Position numbers and translations under genes: made by a program | Shown: positions 42,669 through 51,416 of the stretch, in pieces | Numbering within the stretch: position 1 is the first letter of the stretch | Layout of the letters: the number at the start of each line of letters is the position of its first letter | Assembly: GCA_038326165.1 (NCBI GenBank) | Contig: JBBQJT010000001.1 | Span: 1 to 64,000 of the forward strand | DNA: 64,000 nt | Reading direction: 5' to 3' | DNA from: JAEUUM01 sp038326165 | GTDB lineage: Bacteria > Bacteroidota > Bacteroidia > Chitinophagales > Saprospiraceae | Notes under the pieces: model-generated | Database searches by the model: none | What the model saw: only the letters and a program-made list of their open reading frames with translations | What the model was told of the DNA's origin: nothing

Positions 42669-43568
42669 CTAAATGATGTCCAAGGTTTCAAGAATTCTGT
42701 TTAATTCCTCTGTAGAAGCAAAATGGATCTGAATATTACCGCTACCCATTTTGGCTTGTTTAATTTGAATTTTAGTTTCAAACATTTTAGCCATTCTATC
42801 TTCTAGTTTTTTAAGCATAAAATCTCTTTCTGGCTTACTATTAACTGCTTTACTTTGTTTGGAAGATTGTATTGATTTAGCCGCTTGCTCCAATGCCCTG
42901 ACAGAGTATTCTTTCTGTAAAGTCTCCTTATGCAGTTCTAATAATGCGGTTATATCTTCAATTCCGGCTAAGGCTCTGGCATGTCCCATTGATATTTGCC
43001 CATTTCTCAGAGATTGTTGCACCACCGGAGGTAGTTTTAACAATCTTAAAAAGTTGGTAACACTGCTTCGGTCTTTTGCTACCCGTTCGGCCAAGGATTC
43101 ATGTGTTAATTTGCATTCATCGATCAGCCTCTGATAGCTCAAAGCAACTTCCAAGGGATTTAGATCTTTTCGTTGAATATTCTCAATCAAAGCCCATTCC
43201 AATAATTGCTGATCATCTGCAATTCTGATATAAGCGGGAACTTCTTTTAATCCTGCTAGTTTTGAGGCTCTCAGTCGTCTTTCTCCTGATATGAGTTGAT
43301 ACTTTCCATCAGCAAGAATTCTAACTGTCAATGGCTGAACCAAACCGTGCAACTTAATAGATTGTGACAATTCTAAAAGTGCATCAGCGGCAAAATCTTG
43401 TCTCGGTTGAAAAGGATTTGTTGTAATATCGCTCACTGGCACCATGGCTGTTTCATTCGCCAATTTTTTTACAACGGAATCAGTGGTTTTTACCTCTGAA
43501 ATATTTACGTCACCCAATAAGGCTCGGATTCCCTTTCCAAGGTCTTTCTTAGTTTTCATTATTGTCAT
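42669..43568 (-). CDS. parB: ParB/Spo0J chromosome partition protein
   Basis: A 299-aa protein. The start is uncertain among MTIMKTKKDL; the ATG at 43568 overlaps the parA stop by 4 bp. The ParB/Srx domain includes VPVSDITTNPFQPRQDFAAD and ISGERRLRASKLAGLKEVPA. The DNA-binding helix-turn-helix follows (LTHESLAERVAKDRSSVTNF, then SMGHARALAG), and a C-terminal dimerisation end (LDII). ParB binds parS sites and loads CTP-dependent clamps for chromosome segregation. With ParA upstream it forms the parAB operon. A canonical parS was not found in the window. Confidence 0.95.
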   Translation of the reverse strand: MTIMKTKKDLGKGIRALLGDVNISEVKTTDSVVKKLANETAMVPVSDITTNPFQPRQDFAADALLELSQSIKLHGLVQPLTVRILADGKYQLISGERRLRASKLAGLKEVPAYIRIADDQQLLEWALIENIQRKDLNPLEVALSYQRLIDECKLTHESLAERVAKDRSSVTNFLRLLKLPPVVQQSLRNGQISMGHARALAGIEDITALLELHKETLQKEYSVRALEQAAKSIQSSKQSKAVNSKPERDFMLKKLEDRMAKMFETKIQIKQAKMGSGNIQIHFASTEELNRILETLDII

Positions 43569-44368
43569 ACTGTTTGCATAGTAAGATTCTCAGGCATAAC
43601 CAATCCTTCATTATAATGTAGGAACTCTCTGGCCAATGTTAAAAAGCTTTCAGCACCCTTGCTAGCAGCATCGTATAAGATAACCGGCTGGTGCATTGAT
43701 GGAGATTCTCCTATTCTGGAATTTCGTTGAATCACAGTTTTATAAACTCTTTCTGTTGAGTGATTTCTTACTTCTTGAAGCACGATATTTGCCAGTCTCA
43801 AGCGTTTGTCAAACATACTTAATATGATTCCTTCCATCTGAAGTTCTGGATTTAATCGTTGTTTGACCATGTTAATTGTATTCTTAAGTTTACTCAGTCC
43901 TTCAAACGCAAAAATTTCACATTGCACTGGCACTAATACGGAATCAGCCGCCACAAGTGCATTTACGGTAAGAACTCCTAAACTTGGCAGACAATCAATG
44001 AATATGTAATCATAATCATCGGCAAGTGGTCGAATTAGAGTCTTTAAAACAAATTCGCGTGATGTCCTGCCTGCAAGTTCTATATCAACACCTACCAGAT
44101 CAATTCCTGATGGCAAAATATCAAGGTTGGGAGTTTCTGTACGCTTTATTGCTAATTTGGGATCAATATTATCGATCATACAATCATACAAAGTGTAATC
44201 TTCATCAGTCATACCGACACCCACTCCTGAAGTTGCATTTGCCTGTGGATCAGCATCAATAATCAAAACCTTTCGATCCAGTACTCCCAAGCAAGCTGCT
44301 AGGTTTATGGATGTTGTTGTTTTACCTACGCCACCTTTTTGATTGGCTATTGCTATTATTTTACCCAT
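43565..44368 (-). CDS. parA: ParA/Soj chromosome partition ATPase
   Basis: A 267-aa deviant Walker ATPase: MGKIIAIANQKGGVGKTTTS carries K-G-G-V-G-K-T-T with the signature Lys, Walker A' in YIFIDCLPSLGVL and DIELAGRTSREFVLK. It binds DNA non-specifically in the ATP form and moves ParB-parS complexes. It lies between the MBL hydrolase gene (8-bp overlap) and parB (4-bp overlap), so all are expressed together. Confidence 0.95.
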   Translation of the reverse strand: MGKIIAIANQKGGVGKTTTSINLAACLGVLDRKVLIIDADPQANATSGVGVGMTDEDYTLYDCMIDNIDPKLAIKRTETPNLDILPSGIDLVGVDIELAGRTSREFVLKTLIRPLADDYDYIFIDCLPSLGVLTVNALVAADSVLVPVQCEIFAFEGLSKLKNTINMVKQRLNPELQMEGIILSMFDKRLRLANIVLQEVRNHSTERVYKTVIQRNSRIGESPSMHQPVILYDAASKGAESFLTLAREFLHYNEGLVMPENLTMQTV

Positions 44369-45041
44369 TGGTTATACTTTGGCCTGGTTCTAAAAGAATC
44401 AATTCTTTTCCTTCTTCAATAAATCGTGCAATTGCAGCTTCTTTATCTAATACAATATATGGAAATGTGTCATAATGACATCCAACGATCCGCTCGCAAT
44501 GGATAAAATCGCTGGCAATCAGAGCTTCCTCATAGCCCATTGTGAAATTATCACCTATTGGTAACACTGCTATGTCAAGTGGAGGACAAGTCATTGGAAT
44601 CAACTGCATGTCTAAGGTGAGCGCAGTATCACCTGCAAAGTAAATACAGGTTTCTTCATTGTACACTACAAAACCTGCTGCTGAACCTCCATATTCCCCA
44701 TTTGGAAAGCTACTGCTGTGCACGGCATTGACCATTTTTACTTTTATGAATCCCAGGTCTTTTGTCCCGCCGATATTCAGTGGATGGGTGTTCAATCCTT
44801 TTTTTTCGTAATATTCACTGATCTCCCAAATTCCCAACAACAGAGCTCCTGTTCTTTTACCAATGCTTTCAACATCAGCCGAATGATCAGCGTGTGCATG
44901 CGTAAGCAAAATAAAATCTGCTGTTAATTCATCAGCTTTTATTTTAGATTGAGGATTGCCCTCTAAAAAGGGGTCAATTAATATGGTTTTGTTTCCTATT
45001 TCAAGTGTGAAACAAGAATGACCATGAAATGTCAACTTCAT
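44361..45041 (-). CDS. UPF0173-type metallo-beta-lactamase-fold hydrolase
   Basis: A 226-aa protein: MKLTFHGHSCFTLEIGNKTI begins the fold, H-x-H-x-D-H is complete (LLTHAHADHSADVESIG), and the later metal ligands are found in YFAGDTALTLDMQLI and VGCHYDTFPY. This is the small UPF0173 family of metal-dependent hydrolases without known substrate. Leading the par operon is common in this phylum (recalled). It overlaps parA by 8 bp. Confidence 0.9.
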   Translation of the reverse strand: MKLTFHGHSCFTLEIGNKTILIDPFLEGNPQSKIKADELTADFILLTHAHADHSADVESIGKRTGALLLGIWEISEYYEKKGLNTHPLNIGGTKDLGFIKVKMVNAVHSSSFPNGEYGGSAAGFVVYNEETCIYFAGDTALTLDMQLIPMTCPPLDIAVLPIGDNFTMGYEEALIASDFIHCERIVGCHYDTFPYIVLDKEAAIARFIEEGKELILLEPGQSITNG

Positions 45042-45152
45042 TTGTAATCAAATTATACTTGTAGAATGTAAAGGTAGGATCATTCATCCATTTCGTTCCT
45101 TTCTAAATGAACAAAAAGCAAGTAATTTTATTTCACTGACAATTTAAAATTT

Positions 45153-45695
45153 ATGATTTCAGTAATATCGGGCACGAATCGACTCAATAGCCAAACCTTA
45201 AATGTGGCTAAAACCTACGTTGATATTCTGAAGGATATCCAAAGTCAACCCGTAAAGCTTATAAATTTGGCAGAAATGCCATCGAGCTTGTTGAGCGAGA
45301 ATATGTACATCAAGGAAAAAAGAGATCCTTGGTTGTCCGAGATACAAAATGATTTTTTAATTCCATCTGAAAAGTTATTTTTCTTTATACCTGAATACAA
45401 TGGAAGCTTTCCTGGCTCCTTAAAGCTTTTTTTAGATGCTGCATCTATCCAAGATTCTAAGGAGTGTTTTTTTATGAAAAAATCTGCAATAGTAGGAATA
45501 TCTAGTGGAAAGGCAGGTAATATGAGGGGAACCGATCAGTTGACCGCAATTTTGAATTATTTGGGTGTTTTGGTCCATCCCAAAAGACAATATTTGTCTG
45601 GTATCAATGAGATCTTTAAAGCGAATGGTGAAATGATTGACAACGAAACCTTACTTTTACTCCAAAAACATGCATCTCTGTTGGCATCGTTCTAA
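45153..45695 (+). CDS. NADPH-dependent FMN reductase
   Basis: A 180-aa flavodoxin-fold reductase: ISVISGTNRLNSQTLNVAKT is the phosphate-binding loop; FFFIPEYNGSFPGSLKLFLD holds the family's P-E-Y-N-G-S. AIVGISSGKAGNMRGTDQLT follows. It reduces quinones or FMN with NAD(P)H in the cytosol. Its 3' end overlaps the start of the peptide-binding lipoprotein gene by 26 bp, indicating translational coupling. Confidence 0.9.
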   Translation: MISVISGTNRLNSQTLNVAKTYVDILKDIQSQPVKLINLAEMPSSLLSENMYIKEKRDPWLSEIQNDFLIPSEKLFFFIPEYNGSFPGSLKLFLDAASIQDSKECFFMKKSAIVGISSGKAGNMRGTDQLTAILNYLGVLVHPKRQYLSGINEIFKANGEMIDNETLLLLQKHASLLASF

Positions 45696-47295
45696 ATTAT
45701 TTGTTTCAATTATCTGCGTTTTTGGGTTGATTTCGTGTGGAAAAGTTAATCCAACTTCAAACAATGTATTCAAGTATATTTTACCAAGCTCTGTTACATC
45801 ACTGGATCCTGCATTTGCTCGCAACCAATCTAATATTTGGGTTGTATCACACCTTTATAACACTTTGGTCAGTCTTGATTCGAATATGCTTGTTCAGCCA
45901 AGTTTAGCTAAATCATGGTCAATTAGTCAGGATGGCTTGAAATATACCTTCGTTTTGAGAAGCAGTGTCGGATGGCATGAAAATAAGAATTTGCCTGAAC
46001 TGGATAAAAGATCCCTCATTGCCACAGATGTTGTTTATTCCTTTTTGAGATTGTCTGATCCTCAAATCAATTCTCCAGGTTCGTGGATTTTTACAGGAAA
46101 AATGGATACGATTCAGCCATTTGTTGCCTTGAACGATTCAGTTTTGGTATGTAATTTAAAGCAACCATTCAGGCCATTTTTGAGTTTATTGACCTCAGCA
46201 TATTGTAGCATTGTACCCAAGGAAGCTGTTGAGTTCTTTAAAGATGATTTCAGGACTCACCCTGTGGGAACAGGGCCTTTTCAATTCAAGAAATGGATTG
46301 AATCTCAAACTATTTTTCTTTCCAAAAATACTACTTATTTTCAAAATTCTCCAGGCAATGCGGTGCCAGCGGTAGACGGAATCCGAATAGATTTTGTACC
46401 TGATCGAATGACTGCATTTCTATATTTCTTGCGTGGAAAAACTGATTTCATCAATGGAATAGAATCCTCTTTTGCCAAATCACTCTTGAATGCAAATGGA
46501 GAGCTTCAAACAAAATGGAGGTCAAAGATTAACTTAGTGAAAAATGATTTCTTGAATACTGAGTTTATTGGTATCAATGCTTCCTCTTTGCCCAATGGCC
46601 ATCCTCTAAAGAATAAGTACTTTAGGCAAGCACTTGACGCGTCAGTTGATAAAGCTACACTGATTCGTTTACTTCGGTTTAACAATGGCACCCCTGCTTA
46701 TAATGGAATAGTGCCTATGGGTTTGCCTCTTTTTAACCCTTTTTCTTACCGATTCTTTGACTTGCAAAAAGCAAGAAGCTTGTTGATCAAAAGCGGCTTT
46801 TATGATCCTAAAAAAATACCTGAGCTCATTCTACATTGTAATAAGGAGTACGTAGATGTTTGCACCTTTGTGGCAAGACAATGGCAGTTATTGGGCGTAC
46901 CTGTTAGGATAGAATTGGTAGAAAATGCAACGCTTCGTGAAATGATGCGCAACAACAAAACCTATTTGTTCAGAGCTTCGTGGATAGCTGATTACCCTGA
47001 CGAAGAAAATTTTTACACCTTATTTTATTCTAAAAATTCTGCTCCACCAAACTATACAAGGTTCAGTAATGCAGAGTATGACAGATTATATGAATTATCA
47101 ACTGCATCAAACGATAAGGAGTTGATCAAAAAATATTACAACCGCATGAACGAAATAATTTCTGATGAATGTCCTATCATACCACTTTGGTATGATAAAT
47201 CAATTCATTTCTTGTCACCTCGTGTGAAAAAATGGGACAGCAATGCCATGAACATTCCAAACATGGAAAAGGCCGAACTATTTAATGGTAAATGA
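45670..47295 (+). CDS. Peptide/nickel-type ABC substrate-binding lipoprotein (orphan)
   Basis: A 541-aa SBP family 5 protein. ATG 45670 gives a lipoprotein signal (LFVSIICVFGLISC); an upstream ATG-less frame from 45637 is not needed. The mature body has TSLDPAFARNQSNIWVVSHL and YNTLVSLDSNMLVQPSLAKS, then WSISQDGLKYTFVLR (DppA/OppA N-lobe), FRTHPVGTGPFQFKKWIESQ, FLNTEFIGINASSLP and the C-lobe SWIADYPDEENFYTLFYSKN. It should bind peptides or metal chelates for import, but no permease or ATPase gene is adjacent. It may serve a distant transporter or act as a binding/sensing lipoprotein. Confidence 0.9.
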   Translation: MHLCWHRSKLFVSIICVFGLISCGKVNPTSNNVFKYILPSSVTSLDPAFARNQSNIWVVSHLYNTLVSLDSNMLVQPSLAKSWSISQDGLKYTFVLRSSVGWHENKNLPELDKRSLIATDVVYSFLRLSDPQINSPGSWIFTGKMDTIQPFVALNDSVLVCNLKQPFRPFLSLLTSAYCSIVPKEAVEFFKDDFRTHPVGTGPFQFKKWIESQTIFLSKNTTYFQNSPGNAVPAVDGIRIDFVPDRMTAFLYFLRGKTDFINGIESSFAKSLLNANGELQTKWRSKINLVKNDFLNTEFIGINASSLPNGHPLKNKYFRQALDASVDKATLIRLLRFNNGTPAYNGIVPMGLPLFNPFSYRFFDLQKARSLLIKSGFYDPKKIPELILHCNKEYVDVCTFVARQWQLLGVPVRIELVENATLREMMRNNKTYLFRASWIADYPDEENFYTLFYSKNSAPPNYTRFSNAEYDRLYELSTASNDKELIKKYYNRMNEIISDECPIIPLWYDKSIHFLSPRVKKWDSNAMNIPNMEKAELFNGK

Positions 47296-48691
47296 GTACT
47301 TGTTTGGTTTGGTACACCTTATCATCAAGCATGAGCGTTACTTGATAGATCCCATTTGCAATGTTCACCATATCTACGCTATCAAAATGGTTGCCACCAG
47401 AATAAGTGCGGTTCATCAATATGGGACTAGTTCTTCCAAGTACATCAGTCATGAATAATTTGATATTGATTTCTTCAGGTAATGAAATATTGAAATTCAA
47501 TTTTTCAGTTACAGGATTTGGACCATATAGAATAGTTAGGGCTTTTTCGCCACCCTTATCAATAAAATCTAGGTTTAAAGGAAACACAGTACCATCTTCA
47601 TCATAAGCCTGAGGGATTGCAACTTTGGAAGTGAGGCTAAACGCTTTGTTAAGTTCAAGTGAAATATCTGAATGAAGTATTATTGAGAACAGCAAAAGTT
47701 TTGTAGGTAAAGGCTGCCCATTGGTATTCCAAGACAAGGTTAGTGTCTTTCCGTCACTTGAAAGGTTAAAATTATTATCGCCAATATCTGACCCCAATCC
47801 TTCAATGACTTTTGTAATTGTTACAGCGGGATGAGTTTCCAATGTAAACTGTAAGGCTTTAGTTGTGAGTTCATTATCGAGATAAAAATCAATTTTGTAG
47901 TTCTGATCCGGCTTGATTATTTGATTGTCTACAAGTAGCTTAACCGGGTTGTTGTCCCTTGTTTCGTTTTTGCCGTTGGTTCCGTTGACTTTAGGCTCTA
48001 TACTTGATACATCTCCCATTCTTATTACAGTCGAGATGTAAATGGAATCCGGTTTTGTTTCTTCATATTTTTGCACATGATTAAGGAGTTTTAAATTTTT
48101 CACACAATTAAAGCCATCGGAGATTCCAAGAATTATTTGTCTGATTTGCACCATATCTGATGGTGATAAACTTTTGCTGCAATTTACATCCGCAGCAAGC
48201 CTTTGAATTGTAGAAAGGGCCTTTATTCCGAGTATGTGGCTTCCTATAAAAGCAAGATCTACGGTTGATAAATTTTTGGAGGCAGGGAGTTCAGAAGGAT
48301 CCAAATAAAAGACAAGCCCCATGTACAGGTTTTGGTTGGAATAACCATAGTCTTCGGGATTGAAACTAAAACTATTTTCTTGATCAAAAGGAATTATAGG
48401 CGAGTTATTGAAACAAGGGTTAGAGATATTAAACACAAGATCAGGGCTATTGCATAATTTTATTCCTGCCACATACTTGTCAAAACCATAAACTTTTAAT
48501 TGTCCTCGTATAGGAGAAGTTAGAGTTGTAAACGATTCACCTGTAAGTAACTTATCTTTGTTTATGTTATCGATATTTAAATAGTAAGTTTGCCCAGAAT
48601 CCACAGTTGAGAAACTAGAATCTTGTAATTTTTGAGCGTCTAACTGGTTGAGAATGGTCAGACAAATAAAAAATTGTAAAAACCTTTTCAT
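47282..48691 (-). CDS. T9SS protein with dockerin-like segment
   Basis: A 469-aa protein from ATG 48691 (signal MKRFLQFFICLTILNQLDAQ). The middle carries a segment LAADVNCSKSLSPSDMVQIR followed by QIILGI, which resembles a single dockerin type I Ca-binding loop (D-x-N-x-S-x-x-L-x-x-x-D). Around it are Ig-like sections (IDFYLDNELTTKALQFTLET, LTLSWNTNGQPLPTKLLL), typical of a cohesin-like or PKD-like strand pattern. The end is a T9SS type A domain (TILYGPNPVTEKLNFNISLP, then NGIYQVTLMLDDKVYQTKQV). A promoter at 48723-48753 fits. Its 3' end overlaps the SBP gene by 14 bp on the opposite strand. Confidence 0.8.
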   Translation of the reverse strand: MKRFLQFFICLTILNQLDAQKLQDSSFSTVDSGQTYYLNIDNINKDKLLTGESFTTLTSPIRGQLKVYGFDKYVAGIKLCNSPDLVFNISNPCFNNSPIIPFDQENSFSFNPEDYGYSNQNLYMGLVFYLDPSELPASKNLSTVDLAFIGSHILGIKALSTIQRLAADVNCSKSLSPSDMVQIRQIILGISDGFNCVKNLKLLNHVQKYEETKPDSIYISTVIRMGDVSSIEPKVNGTNGKNETRDNNPVKLLVDNQIIKPDQNYKIDFYLDNELTTKALQFTLETHPAVTITKVIEGLGSDIGDNNFNLSSDGKTLTLSWNTNGQPLPTKLLLFSIILHSDISLELNKAFSLTSKVAIPQAYDEDGTVFPLNLDFIDKGGEKALTILYGPNPVTEKLNFNISLPEEINIKLFMTDVLGRTSPILMNRTYSGGNHFDSVDMVNIANGIYQVTLMLDDKVYQTKQVLIYH

Positions 48692-48722
48692 GTGAACCAA
48701 ATTTAAAGGAAGTTTTGAACAG

Positions 48723-48753
48723 CAAATATAATAGATTTAGTAAATAGAAGCAA
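48723..48753 (-). promoter_or_regulatory. Bacteroidota promoter of the dockerin-like T9SS gene
   Basis: On the minus strand a TTG -33 element (48751-48753) is followed after 20 bp by TATATTTG (48723-48730). This matches TTG-N(17-23)-TAnnTTTG, 31 bp ahead of the ATG at 48691. Confidence 0.5.
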
Positions 48754-48780
48754 TAAATTTTCAAAGAATTATTTGTTTAA

Positions 48781-49479
48781 ATGATACAAGAAGTAATATT
48801 TCAAGATTGGGGAAGAGTAGATTATGAGGCCGCATGGATTAAGCAACAGCAATTCGTTGATATTCAGACTATTGCAAAGCGAGAAGGTGTTGAGCTGGAA
48901 AATCGTCCACCGCATCACTTGATAATCTGTGATCATCCACATGTCTATACTTTAGGTAAAAGTGGAAGTGTAGAGAATTTGTTGCTTACTGAAGAGGAAC
49001 GGATCAACAATGATATTCAATTTTTTAAAATAAACAGGGGAGGAGATATTACCTATCACGGTCCAGGTCAATTAATAGCTTATCCCATTTTGGATTTAGA
49101 GCGCATTTTTACAGATGTCCATAAATATGTTAGAACTTTAGAAGAGATTGTTATCCAAACATTAGCCTATTATCATGTTGAAGGAACAAGACTTGAAGGA
49201 TATACAGGTGTTTGGCTAAGACCAAACGATCAGAAGCCTTGGAGGAAGATTTGTGCTATTGGGGTGCATCTGAGCAGATGGGTTACCATGCATGGATTGG
49301 CGTTTAATGTCAATTCCGATTTGAAGTATTTTGAATATATTATTCCATGTGGCATTGCAGACGATGACAAAGGAGTTACTTCCCTCCAAATAGAACTTAA
49401 CAGACAAATTGACGTATCAGAATGCAAAAAAGTCTTTATCGAGGCCTTTGAAAAGTGTTTTGAAGTTAAAGTTGTTTGA
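48781..49479 (+). CDS. lipB: Octanoyltransferase LipB
   Basis: A 232-aa enzyme. It has HHLIICDHPHVYTLGKSGSV, NRGGDITYHGPGQLIAYPIL (the octanoyl-binding G-G-x-x-T-x-H-G-P-G-Q-x-x-x-Y-P) and KICAIGVHLSRWVTMHGLAF. The catalytic Cys is C190 in IIPCGI, with K in the conserved K-I-C/KGVTSL region. It transfers octanoyl from acyl-ACP to lipoyl domains, the first step of lipoate synthesis. It opens a plus-strand run of genes extending to the acyl-CoA dehydrogenase. Confidence 0.95.
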   Translation: MIQEVIFQDWGRVDYEAAWIKQQQFVDIQTIAKREGVELENRPPHHLIICDHPHVYTLGKSGSVENLLLTEEERINNDIQFFKINRGGDITYHGPGQLIAYPILDLERIFTDVHKYVRTLEEIVIQTLAYYHVEGTRLEGYTGVWLRPNDQKPWRKICAIGVHLSRWVTMHGLAFNVNSDLKYFEYIIPCGIADDDKGVTSLQIELNRQIDVSECKKVFIEAFEKCFEVKVV

Positions 49480-49494
49480 TTATTTGAATGCGTC

Positions 49495-49899
49495 ATGAAA
49501 AAAGATATACCTATTAAAAAAGTAGAGGATGTAATTATTGCAATTATTCCTGAAGATGACAATGTTGATTCAGAAATGTGGCAAGTTTATATAGTCAATA
49601 CTAAAGATCAGCCACTCCGTGATGTTTTGATCGCTAGTATAGGATATGGCGAAATAGAAGGTGAGTCTTTGAGGACCTCCACCTTGCGTTATTTTTTTGA
49701 TGAACTTCCAGCCAATGAAGCTGTTTTAGTTGAACCAATCATGAGAAAACTATTCACATTGGCAAACGAATATTGGATAAGCTTCAGTTTGGAAGGCTAT
49801 ATGTACGATAAGAAATATATTTTTGTGCCTGGATCATTAGAACCAGATTTTTTTAGTCACATTCCCTTGCTTGATAGAGCTGGGGTGATGATAAAATAA
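49495..49899 (+). CDS. Conserved hypothetical protein, 134 aa
   Basis: ATG 49495, MKKDIPIKKVEDVIIAIIPE, then MWQVYIVNTKDQPLRDVLIA, ASIGYGEIEGESLRTSTLRY and FSLEGYMYDKKYIFVPGS. It is a single beta-rich domain of unknown function, with patterns typical of a short conserved Bacteroidota protein. It lies between lipB (15-bp gap) and the thioesterase gene (4-bp gap), so it is co-transcribed and may assist acyl or lipoate metabolism. No membrane segment or signal. Confidence 0.65.
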   Translation: MKKDIPIKKVEDVIIAIIPEDDNVDSEMWQVYIVNTKDQPLRDVLIASIGYGEIEGESLRTSTLRYFFDELPANEAVLVEPIMRKLFTLANEYWISFSLEGYMYDKKYIFVPGSLEPDFFSHIPLLDRAGVMIK

Positions 49900-49903
49900 A
49901 ATT

Positions 49904-50455
49904 ATGAACAACAATCTTGAACCAAAAAAGGTCAGTGAATCCAAAATCACTATGACCGAAATGATAATGCCAAATGATACCAACCCACTAGGGAATTTAA
50001 TGGGTGGAAATCTAATGCGCTGGATGGACATTATTGCAAGTATTTGCGCTGCTAAGCATTGCAAATCGCATGTTGTAACTGCATCAGTGGATCATATTTC
50101 GTTTCAAAATCCAATTCATGTTGGTGATGTAATAACAATTCATGCTCAAATAACCCGTGCCTTCACTACTTCGGTTGAAATATATCTCGAAGTGCTTGCA
50201 GCAGATATGAAAGGGGGAAATAATAGAAGATGCAACAATGCATACTTTACCTTTGTAGCAATTGGTGATGTTGATAAAAAGCCTCAGCCTGTTCCTGAAA
50301 TTATTCCCTTGACCAATGAGGAACAATCGTTATATGACGGTGCAATTAGACGAAGAGAATTGAGACTTGTATTGAGTGGAAGAATGAAACCCGAAGATGC
50401 AAAAGAGATTCGATCTATTTTTGTTAAGCCCGAAGCGGCTATCAACTATATTTAA
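49904..50455 (+). CDS. Acyl-CoA thioesterase (hotdog fold)
   Basis: A 183-aa cytosolic enzyme of the YciA/ACOT family. TEMIMPNDTNPLGNLMGGNL followed by MRWMDIIASICAAKHCKS is the hotdog core with the N-x-x-G-N-L-x-G-G-x-L-x-x-W-x-D motif. TASVDHISFQNPIHVGDVIT and NAYFTFVAIGD follow. It hydrolyses acyl-CoA thioesters; the chain length is unknown. Only 2 bp before the M50 gene. Confidence 0.9.
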   Translation: MNNNLEPKKVSESKITMTEMIMPNDTNPLGNLMGGNLMRWMDIIASICAAKHCKSHVVTASVDHISFQNPIHVGDVITIHAQITRAFTTSVEIYLEVLAADMKGGNNRRCNNAYFTFVAIGDVDKKPQPVPEIIPLTNEEQSLYDGAIRRRELRLVLSGRMKPEDAKEIRSIFVKPEAAINYI

Positions 50456-50457
50456 CA

Positions 50458-51156
50458 ATGAGATGGTTTCAACCACAATCAGCTGAAGAATTTTCTCCAG
50501 AATCAATTCTTAGAATTCTTTTTGTGGGATTGGTTTATTTTTTGCTAAAGTCAAGCGATTTGACCAATTGGTTATTGTACCCATTCAACCTTTTTGTTAC
50601 GTTCTTGCACGAATTTGGTCATGCTTCCGCAGGATTTTTATCAGACGGAAAGGTTTTGGGTTTACAAATAAACAATGATGGCAGTGGATTTACCACAGTT
50701 GCAGGAGGAAATAGGGCATTTGTTTTATCTGGTGGATATATTGGTAGTGCAGTTTTTGGAAATATTTTGCTCAGACTTTCCTTATTCAAACAGCATATTG
50801 CTGAACGTACTTTGTATGTTGTTGCACTGGTGATGCTAGTCTCATCCTTTATTTGGTTTTATTCAATTTTTGCAACAGCCTTTCAATTAATGTTTGCTTT
50901 CAGCTTAATTATCATAGCAAGATTCACTCCGTTTGACAGAGAGTTTTTGTTTTTTATGGGATTGAGCAGCTTGGCATATATTATTCGGGACTTTAGAGTA
51001 GGGCCTTCTTCTGATCTGGCTTATTATGAAAGAGAAGTTGGCTTGTTTTCTACGAATCAATGGATGTACATCTGGTGGGGAATTGTGCTTTTTATAAGCT
51101 TCATTAATTTGCGATTGATACTATTAGAAATAAATAGCCGGCTCAGGTTCAAATAA
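50458..51156 (+). CDS. M50 family membrane metallopeptidase
   Basis: A 232-aa integral membrane protein. The zinc motif H51-E-F-G-H55 lies in a membrane helix (FVTFLHEFGHASAGFLSDGK), followed by GLQINNDGSGFTTVAGGNRA and FVLSGGYIGSAVFGN, which is the conserved cytoplasmic loop and glycine-rich helix of M50B-like proteases. About six helices in all. Site-2-type proteases cut membrane-bound regulators; this small form is widespread and uncharacterised. The gene follows the thioesterase at 2 bp. Confidence 0.85.
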   Translation: MRWFQPQSAEEFSPESILRILFVGLVYFLLKSSDLTNWLLYPFNLFVTFLHEFGHASAGFLSDGKVLGLQINNDGSGFTTVAGGNRAFVLSGGYIGSAVFGNILLRLSLFKQHIAERTLYVVALVMLVSSFIWFYSIFATAFQLMFAFSLIIIARFTPFDREFLFFMGLSSLAYIIRDFRVGPSSDLAYYEREVGLFSTNQWMYIWWGIVLFISFINLRLILLEINSRLRFK

Positions 51157-51268
51157 TCCTTAAATTTATCTTTATTTTTTTAACTAATTTTTTATTTTTT
51201 ATTCACAAACCATTGACAATTCTGAAACAAACCTTACCTTAGTAACAGAACCAATCAATCTTAACATA

Positions 51269-51403
51269 ATGACATTATCCAGAAAAGCACAAAAGGTACA
51301 AGTTAAGGATTCAAAAGACGCAAAAAAATTCTTTTCCATTTTGATTATTGCAACGGGCTTACTAATGCTCCTTGCATATTTATTTTATTCAATGAATAAA
51401 TAA
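51269..51403 (+). CDS. Mini membrane protein, 44 aa
   Basis: ATG 51269 to TAA 51403 encodes MTLSRKAQKVQVKDSKDAKK, then a single hydrophobic helix (FFSILIIATGLLMLLAYLFY) and SMNK. A highly basic start followed by one helix suggests a cytoplasm-in anchor. It is too short for usual gene calling. Adjacent to WbqC (13 bp). Function unknown. Confidence 0.6.
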   Translation: MTLSRKAQKVQVKDSKDAKKFFSILIIATGLLMLLAYLFYSMNK

Positions 51404-51416
51404 TAAGAGTTTCGGT

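Noticed and set aside
42296..42676. 126-aa plus-strand frame opposite marC
   Set aside because: Antisense shadow of marC; low-complexity translation without domain signals. The same reasoning removes the other long antisense frames over recQ, the permease, ychF and the T9SS type B gene.
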